Positions 26,709 through 32,221 of a stretch of DNA of 32,221 nucleotides are shown here, piece after piece. This stretch comes from Deltaproteobacteria bacterium (GTDB lineage: Bacteria; Myxococcota; Myxococcia; Myxococcales; 40CM-4-68-19): NCBI GenBank assembly GCA_025350525.1, contig JANXXR010000144.1:1-32221 (forward strand), given 5' to 3'. The translations under genes and the position numbers were made by a program. Each line of letters starts with the position of its first letter. Positions within the stretch are counted from its first letter, which is position 1. The notes beneath the pieces were generated by a model. The model saw only the letters and a list, made by a program, of their open reading frames with translations. It had not been told where the DNA came from and made no database searches.

Positions 26709-28781
26709 ATGAAAACCCTCCTCGCCTGTTTGCTGGCCGCCTGTGCCTCGGCCCCCAAGTCCGCCCCGCCCGCTCCGCAAGCCGCCGCCGCTCCCGCAGC
26801 ACCCCCGGAGGCCGGAATCGATCGGGCCGGAATGGACTCCGCCGTCGCTCCCGGCGACGACTTCTTCGCCTATGCCAACGGCGCCTGGAGCAAGTCCACC
26901 GCCATCCCGCCCGACCGCAGCAGCTGGGGCACGGGCGGCATCCTCGCCGAGCTCACCGCCAGGCGCACCGCCGACCTGATCGCCGAAGCGGCCAGGACCT
27001 CCGCCCCCGAAGGCTCGGAGGTGCGCAAGGTCGGCGACACCTACAACACCTTCATGGACGAAGCCGCCATCGAGGCCAAAGGCCTCGCGCCGCTGCTCCC
27101 CCAGCTCGCGGCCATCGCGGCCATTTCCGACGCGCAGTCGCTGGCGCGCGCCCTGGGCAAGACCGTCCGCGCCGACGTGGACGTGCTCAACTCCACCAAC
27201 CTGCACACCGACAACATCTTCGGCCTCTGGGTGGCGCAGGACCTCGACGACCCGCAGCGCTACGCGCCCTTTCTCCTGCAGGGGGGCCTCACCCTGCCCG
27301 ACCGCGACTACTACACCGACCCGGCGCCGCGCATGACGGCGATCCGCGCCAAGTATCAGGCGCACATCGCGGCCATGCTCAAGCTCGCCGCCATTCCCGA
27401 TCAAGGGCCCAAGGCGGCGCGCATCTTCGACCTCGAGCACCGCATCGCCGAAGTCCACCTCAGCCGCACCGACTCCGAAGACGTGATCAAGGGCAACAAC
27501 CACTGGTCGCGCGGCGATCTCGAAAAGCGCGCGCCGGGCCTCGACTGGTCGGCCTTCCTCGACGCCGCTGGCCTCGCCCGCGAGGGGCAGTTCGTGGTCT
27601 GGCAGCCGGGCGCGCTCACCGGCATCGCCGCGCTGGTCAAGAGCCAGCCGCTCTCCACCTGGAAGGAGTGGCTGGCCTTCCACGCCATCAGCCGGGCGGC
27701 GGCCTTCCTGCCCAAGGCGTTCGTCGAGGAGCGGTTCAACTTCTTCGGCAAGACGCTCTCGGGCACAGAGGCCTTGCGCGCCCGCTGGAAGCGCGCCATC
27801 GACGTCACCGACGACGCGCTCGGCGAGGCCGTCGGCAAGCTCTACGTGGCCCGCTACTTCCCGCCTGCCGAGAAGGCGCGCGCCGAGGAGATGGTCAAGA
27901 ACGAGCTGGCCGCCTTCGCCGAGCGCATCGACAAGCTGGCGTGGATGGCGCCGCAGACCAAGGAGCGGGCCAAGGCGAAGCTCAAGGCGCTCAAGGTCGG
28001 CGTCGGCTATCCGGACCAATGGCGCGACTACTCGGGATTGCAGGTCGTCGCGGGCGACGCGCTGGGCAACGCCGAGCGCGCCGGGCTCTTCGAGCTGCAG
28101 CGCAACCTGGGGAAGCTCGGCCGGCCGGTCGATCGCGGCGAGTGGGTGATGAACCCGCAGCTGGTCAACGCCGTCAACCTGCCGGCGATGAACGCGCTCA
28201 ATTTCCCCGCCGCCATCCTGCAGCCGCCCTACTTCGATCCTGCGCGCCCGGTGGTGATGGACTACGGCGCCACCGGCGCCACCATCGGCCACGAGATCAG
28301 CCACAGCTTCGACGACGAGGGCGCGCTCTTCGACGCCTCTGGCCGGCTGAAGAACTGGTGGACCGAGGAGGACTTCGCGCACTTCAAGGCGTCGTCGGAG
28401 CAGCTGGTCAAGCAGTACGACGGCTACCGGCCCTTCGCCGACGCGCACGTCAACGGCAAGCTGACCGTGAGCGAGAACATCGCCGACGTCGCCGGGCTGG
28501 CGGCGGCCTACGACGCCTACCGCCTCTCGCAGGGCGGCAAGGAAGCGCCCACCGTGCAGGGGCTGACCGGCGACCAGCAGTTCTACCTGAGCTTCGCCCA
28601 GAGCTGGCGCAACAAGATCCGCGAGGAAGCAGCACGGCAGCGGCTGGTCACCGACTCGCACGCTCCCGCCGAATTTCGCGCCGACACCGTCCGCAACCAG
28701 GATCCCTGGTACGCGGCCTTTGGCGTTGCGCCCGGGCAGAAGCTCTACCTTTTGCCGCAGGATCGCGTCCGCGTCTGGTAG
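26709..28781 (+). CDS. M13 family (neprilysin/PepO-like) metallopeptidase, predicted lipoprotein
   Basis: MKTLLACLLAACAS lipobox; PGDDFFAYANGAW; TIGHEISHSFDDEGALFD; ENIADVAG; C-terminal RVW. Confidence 0.93.
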   Translation: MKTLLACLLAACASAPKSAPPAPQAAAAPAAPPEAGIDRAGMDSAVAPGDDFFAYANGAWSKSTAIPPDRSSWGTGGILAELTARRTADLIAEAARTSAPEGSEVRKVGDTYNTFMDEAAIEAKGLAPLLPQLAAIAAISDAQSLARALGKTVRADVDVLNSTNLHTDNIFGLWVAQDLDDPQRYAPFLLQGGLTLPDRDYYTDPAPRMTAIRAKYQAHIAAMLKLAAIPDQGPKAARIFDLEHRIAEVHLSRTDSEDVIKGNNHWSRGDLEKRAPGLDWSAFLDAAGLAREGQFVVWQPGALTGIAALVKSQPLSTWKEWLAFHAISRAAAFLPKAFVEERFNFFGKTLSGTEALRARWKRAIDVTDDALGEAVGKLYVARYFPPAEKARAEEMVKNELAAFAERIDKLAWMAPQTKERAKAKLKALKVGVGYPDQWRDYSGLQVVAGDALGNAERAGLFELQRNLGKLGRPVDRGEWVMNPQLVNAVNLPAMNALNFPAAILQPPYFDPARPVVMDYGATGATIGHEISHSFDDEGALFDASGRLKNWWTEEDFAHFKASSEQLVKQYDGYRPFADAHVNGKLTVSENIADVAGLAAAYDAYRLSQGGKEAPTVQGLTGDQQFYLSFAQSWRNKIREEAARQRLVTDSHAPAEFRADTVRNQDPWYAAFGVAPGQKLYLLPQDRVRVW

Positions 28782-28784
28782 CGG

Positions 28785-29396
28785 CTACTCTTGCCCGAGC
28801 ATTCGGGCGAGGACGAAGAAGGCGCCCAGCCGCTTGCCGCCTCGAGTGGCTTCTCCGATGACCACGCCCGTGGCGACGCGGCGGCAGAAGTCGTGGAGGC
28901 CGCCGAAGACCAGCCTGCTGAGGCCGCGCTCGTTGGGCTTCACTTGCGGCTGGCCTGCGGGCGCGCGCGCGGGGACGCGCTGGTAGTCGATGTGCACTTC
29001 CTTCGCGCGCTCTGCGGAGCCCGGCTCGACGGTGAAGTACCCCGGACCGATGAGGCCGCTCACGGCGCTGTGGTTGTAGCCGACGACGGCGCCATCCTGC
29101 CGGATGAACCGCTTCTCGAAGAGGGAGAAGACCGGCAGCGAGTTCCGGCCGCCATACGCCAGCATCCTGCCCTCGGGGAGCGAGGGGGGGACGAACTCCT
29201 CCAGCGTGAGCGGCGCCGCGCCTTCGCAGGCGTTCCACAGCGCCTGTTGCAGTGCCCCATCGAGGGAGTGCACCTCGCGCAGCCGGCCGGCCTCGTCGAG
29301 GCCGTCGAGAAAATCGGCCAGCGCGGCGGAGGTGACGCCGGGCGTGCGGAGCAGCGCGGCCAGCGTCGGGGTGGTGGTCATCACCGTGGCCGTCAT
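28785..29396 (-). CDS. Conserved-looking hypothetical protein (203 aa)
   Basis: Clean ORF converging on the M13 gene with a 3-nt gap; no family recognised. Confidence 0.5.
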   Translation of the reverse strand: MTATVMTTTPTLAALLRTPGVTSAALADFLDGLDEAGRLREVHSLDGALQQALWNACEGAAPLTLEEFVPPSLPEGRMLAYGGRNSLPVFSLFEKRFIRQDGAVVGYNHSAVSGLIGPGYFTVEPGSAERAKEVHIDYQRVPARAPAGQPQVKPNERGLSRLVFGGLHDFCRRVATGVVIGEATRGGKRLGAFFVLARMLGQE

Positions 29397-29501
29397 CTCT
29401 GACTCCTCGCGAAACGGCGCGCAGCAGAATCACATCGGAGCGCAGCCGGCAATCGGTCGGGTGGGCCGGGCCGCCTCGAGCATGATAGCTTCCCGCCCTC
29501 C

Positions 29502-30722
29502 TTGGTACCGGTGCCCGAGAGCGAACCGCGCCCCGTCTCGATGCGCGAGATCTTCTGGTACTTCCTCAAGCTGGGCTGGCTGGCGTTCGGGGGCCCGGTG
29601 GGTCAGATCGGGCTGATGCACCTCGAGTGCGTCGAGCGCCAGAAGTGGATCGACGAGGAGGAGTTCGTCCGCGCCCTCAACTTCTGCCACGTCCTTCCCG
29701 GCCCCGAGGCGCTGCAGCTGGCAATCTATATCGGATATAAAAAACGCGGACGTTGGGCGGGCGCGCTGGCCGGCATCCTCTTCATCATCCCCGGCTTCAT
29801 CACGCCGACCGCGCTGGCGTGGATCTATGTCCACTTCGGAAAGACGGCGGAGGTGCTGGGCGTCCTCTGGGGCTTCCGCCCCGTCGGCCTCGCGCTGCTC
29901 CTCGCCGCGCTGGTGCGGATCTCGCGCGCGGCGCTGAAGGGGCCCTTTGCCATCGCGCTCGCCATCGCTGCCTTCACCGCCTTCTACTTCGGCCAGGTCC
30001 CGTTCCTCCCGGTGCTGTTCGGCTGCGGCCTCGCTTCGGTGGCCTGGAAGCGGCTGGGCCCCGGCTCCGGCGCAGCCGTCGCCTCGCTGCTGCTGCTCCT
30101 GCCGGCGAGGGCCGAGGCGGCCGAAGCCGCCTGCCGCCGCCTCTTCGACATCTCCTGGTTCTTCCTCCGGGTGGGGCTCTTCTCCTTTGGCGGCGCCTAC
30201 GCGGTGCTGCCCTACATCCGCGAAGGCGCCGTGCAGAGCTATGGCTGGATCGCCGACCAGCAGATGATCGACGCGCTGGCGCTGGGCGAGACCACGCCGG
30301 GGCCGCTCATCTCGGTGGGGATCTTCGTCGGCTACCTCGCGGGTCACGGCGCCGGCGCGGCTTTCCTCGGCGCCTGCGCCGCGACTTTTTGGCTCTTTCT
30401 GCCGTCCTTCGTCTTCGTGCTCGGCGCCGCGCCCTACATGGGCTGGCTCACCGCGCAGCCGGGAGTGAAATCTTTCCTGCGCGGCGTCACCAGCGGCGTG
30501 GTTGGCCTGATGTTCTCCATTTCAATTCCCCTGGCGCAGATCGCGTTCATGCGGGGAGGGCAGTTCGATCCACTCACGCTGCTGCTCGGCGCCGCCGCCT
30601 TCGTCGTGCTCCTCAACTGGAAATGGCGGCTCAACGTGGTGGTGGTGGTCCTCGCCGGCGGCGCGCTCGGCCTGCTGCGCGCCTTCGCCCCGGGGCTATT
30701 TGGAGGATCGCTTCTGCAGTAA
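29502..30722 (+). CDS. chrA: Chromate transporter, two-domain (CHR) protein
   Basis: Two CHR halves: FLKLGWLAFGGPVGQIGLMH...NFCHVLPGPEALQLAIYIGY and FLRVGLFSFGGAYAVLPYIREGAVQ...LALGETTPGPLISVGIFVGYLAG. Start uncertain (TTG 29502 or GTG 29511). Confidence 0.88.
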   Translation: MVPVPESEPRPVSMREIFWYFLKLGWLAFGGPVGQIGLMHLECVERQKWIDEEEFVRALNFCHVLPGPEALQLAIYIGYKKRGRWAGALAGILFIIPGFITPTALAWIYVHFGKTAEVLGVLWGFRPVGLALLLAALVRISRAALKGPFAIALAIAAFTAFYFGQVPFLPVLFGCGLASVAWKRLGPGSGAAVASLLLLLPARAEAAEAACRRLFDISWFFLRVGLFSFGGAYAVLPYIREGAVQSYGWIADQQMIDALALGETTPGPLISVGIFVGYLAGHGAGAAFLGACAATFWLFLPSFVFVLGAAPYMGWLTAQPGVKSFLRGVTSGVVGLMFSISIPLAQIAFMRGGQFDPLTLLLGAAAFVVLLNWKWRLNVVVVVLAGGALGLLRAFAPGLFGGSLLQ

Positions 30723-30974
30723 CGTCGACGGGCGCCCTGCTGGCAGCGGCGACGCGCTCCCTGCGTCGGTGGTCAGGCAGTAGCTCCCCAGGCTCAAGGA
30801 GGTCGAGACCACCACCACCGCGAGGAAAAGACCGAGGACGAGAAGCGCCACCACCCGCAGCGCAGGCGGGTACACCCGCGGCGAAGCCAGGTCGTTGTCG
30901 CCGGGCTCGAGAATTCCGACCGGAGAGATCCGCGGCAGAATCTTCAGCAGGGGGGCGACGGGAAGTTCTGTCAT
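30696..30974 (-). CDS. Small hypothetical single-TM protein
   Basis: MTELPVAPLLKILPRISPVGILEPGDNDLASPRVYPPALRVVALLVLGLFLAVVVVSTSLSLGSYCLTTD...; one clear TM helix, 3' overlap with chrA. Confidence 0.4.
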   Translation of the reverse strand: MTELPVAPLLKILPRISPVGILEPGDNDLASPRVYPPALRVVALLVLGLFLAVVVVSTSLSLGSYCLTTDAGSASPLPAGRPSTLLQKRSSK

Positions 30975-30992
30975 CGATGGCGAGACGGCAAA

Positions 30993-31018
30993 TGGTGGAG
31001 GCGGAGGGAATCGAACCC
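30993..31018 (-). other. Isolated tmRNA (ssrA) 3'-end-like fragment, candidate attachment-site remnant
   Basis: Minus strand GGGTTCGATTCCCTCCGCCTCCACCA = T-loop plus acceptor plus CCA. The 5' half of the T stem does not pair and no matching GGGGGCG/GGAGGCG 5' acceptor is seen, so not a complete gene. Confidence 0.6.
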
Positions 31019-31140
31019 GGCCGACCGCGATGCGCTGAGCGCGTATCGTAACCGGCATCGCGCAGAAGCCCGCAATCTTCTGCGGGCAAAACCGTGCGGC
31101 GGTCCAGACTCCGGGAGCGGCATTTCTTGCGCCGACCATC

Positions 31141-31191
31141 GCCCCGGGAGCAACTCTTGCGCGAATTTCTCGCGTCGTCCGCTCCCGGGGC
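31141..31191. repeat. Nested inverted repeat (11-bp outer stem, 5-bp inner stem)
   Basis: GCCCCGGGAGC (31141-31151)/GCTCCCGGGGC (31181-31191) enclosing CGCGA-ATTTC-TCGCG (31160-31174). Confidence 0.75.
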
Positions 31192-31243
31192 CGCGGCGGC
31201 GAGGTTATCGCCCGGAGCGAGAGGTGCGCTTCGTGCATGTGAC

Positions 31244-31263
31244 ATGAACGAACGTTCGCTCAT
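31244..31263. promoter_or_regulatory. TetR-family-like operator palindrome upstream of the dehydrogenase
   Basis: ATGAACGAACGTTCGCTCAT: a 20-bp inverted repeat with one mismatched pair, core CGAACGTTCG. Confidence 0.6.
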
Positions 31264-31283
31264 AATACTAATTCGAGGCAAAC

Positions 31284-32221
31284 ATGGACGGACTCGCGTA
31301 CGTCCTCACCCAGGCAGGCCGACCGCTGGTGACCGAGCGGCGCAGCTGGCCGGACCCCGCGCCCGGCGAGGCGCTGGTCGAGGTCATCGGCTGCGGGCTG
31401 TGCCACACCGATCTCGGCTACGCGCGCGGCGAGGTGCCGACGAAGAAGCCGATCCCGCTGGTGCTCGGGCACGAGGTGGTCGGCCGCGTCGCCGCGGTCA
31501 ACGGACCCGGGCCCGCCCCGGGGCAGCTGGTGCTGATTCCCGCGGTTCTGCCCTGTGGAAGGTGCGCCTTCTGCAAGGCGGGGCGCGGCAACGCCTGCCC
31601 CGAGCAGCAGATGCCGGGCAACGACATCGACGGCGGATTTGCCACGCACCAGCTGGTGCGCAGCGCGCCGCTGGTTCCGCTGGACCGCCTGCCCAAAGGC
31701 TTCGAGGCGTGGAAACTCGGCGTCGTCGCGGACGCCGTCTCGACCGCCTTCCAGGCGGTGCGCCGCAGCGGCCTCGGGCTCGGAGACGTCGCGGCCGTGG
31801 TCGGCGTCGGCGGCGTGGGCGGCTTCACCGCGCAGATCGCCGCGGCACAGGGCGCCCACGTGCTGGCGCTCGACGTGAAGCGCGACCGGCTCGACCTGGC
31901 GCTGAAGCACGGGGCGGAGGCGGCGCTGGAGGTTCGCGATCTCGCTCCCAGGGCGGTGAAGTCCGAGGTCCGCGCCCTGCTGAAGAAGCATGGGCTCCCC
32001 AGCTTCCGCCTGCGCATCTTCGAGTGCACCGGCACCAAGGCGGGACAGACGCTTGCCTTCGGCCTCCTCGATCGAGGCGCGACGATGGTGCAGATCGGCT
32101 ATACGCCGGACACCGTCGAGCTGCGGCTCTCGAATCTGATGGCCTTCGACGCGACCGTGCACGGCACCTGGGGCTGCCCGGTCGAAGCGTACCCCGCCGT
32201 CATCGATCTCATCACCAGCGG
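31284..32221 (+). CDS. had: Zinc-dependent alcohol dehydrogenase, 6-hydroxycyclohex-1-ene-1-carbonyl-CoA dehydrogenase (Had)-like, truncated by window edge
   Basis: Open to the window end (absent from the ORF track): MDGLAYVLTQAGRPLVTERRSWPDPAPGEALVEVIGCGLCHTDLGYARG...LGHEVVGRV...PCGRCAFCKAGRGNACPEQQMPGNDIDGGFATHQLV...FECTGTKAGQ...LSNLMAFDATVHGTWGC. MPGNDIDGGFA, TGTKAGQ and LMAFDAxxxGTWGC recall Had. GAGG RBS at 31275. Confidence 0.75.
   Translation, partial: MDGLAYVLTQAGRPLVTERRSWPDPAPGEALVEVIGCGLCHTDLGYARGEVPTKKPIPLVLGHEVVGRVAAVNGPGPAPGQLVLIPAVLPCGRCAFCKAGRGNACPEQQMPGNDIDGGFATHQLVRSAPLVPLDRLPKGFEAWKLGVVADAVSTAFQAVRRSGLGLGDVAAVVGVGGVGGFTAQIAAAQGAHVLALDVKRDRLDLALKHGAEAALEVRDLAPRAVKSEVRALLKKHGLPSFRLRIFECTGTKAGQTLAFGLLDRGATMVQIGYTPDTVELRLSNLMAFDATVHGTWGCPVEAYPAVIDLITS

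Noticed and set aside
26694-28661. 655-aa minus-strand ORF opposite the M13 peptidase
   Set aside because: Antisense shadow of a strongly supported gene; composition typical of the reverse frame of GC-rich codons.
28791-29402. Plus-strand 203-aa ORF exactly opposite the 28785-29396 hypothetical gene
   Set aside because: Mirror ORF with shadow-frame composition; the minus-strand product looks more protein-like, although neither has a recognised family.
30993-31090. Complete tRNA gene on the minus strand
   Set aside because: T-stem unpaired on the 5' side, no complementary acceptor 5' strand and no convincing anticodon arm at the right spacing.

Overview
High-GC (Myxococcota/Deltaproteobacteria-like) chromosomal window dominated by small-molecule uptake genes. 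Features include the 5' part of a selenocysteine-containing formate dehydrogenase alpha subunit (in-frame UGA at 285-287 plus a SECIS-like hairpin), a single-domain response regulator and a DUF4142 protein. There are three separate Liv-type (branched-chain amino acid/aromatic acid family) ABC importer clusters; one is coupled to a 3-hydroxybutyrate-dehydrogenase-like SDR and a porin-like protein, and another lacks its own binding protein. Also present are one NMT1/SsuABC-type importer, an MHS-family MFS transporter, a nitronate monooxygenase, M48 and M13 metallopeptidases, and a chromate transporter. At the right edge is the 5' part of a zinc alcohol dehydrogenase resembling 6-hydroxycyclohex-1-ene-1-carbonyl-CoA dehydrogenase (Had). 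Accessory DNA is concentrated in two places. At 14.3-15.7 kb there is a decayed IS481-type transposase, a RAYT/Y1 HUH transposase with adjacent REP-like hairpins, and a second truncated RAYT C-terminus. At 30.99-31.28 kb there is an isolated 26-nt tmRNA 3'-end-like sequence next to a hairpin-rich non-coding stretch and a TetR-like operator, possibly the boundary of an integrated catabolic island. A dispersed GGCTTCR heptad repeat with an 18-bp palindromic centre occurs in several gene gaps and seems to have been captured as the C-terminus of one protein. All assignments are from reading the sequence; no database search was run.
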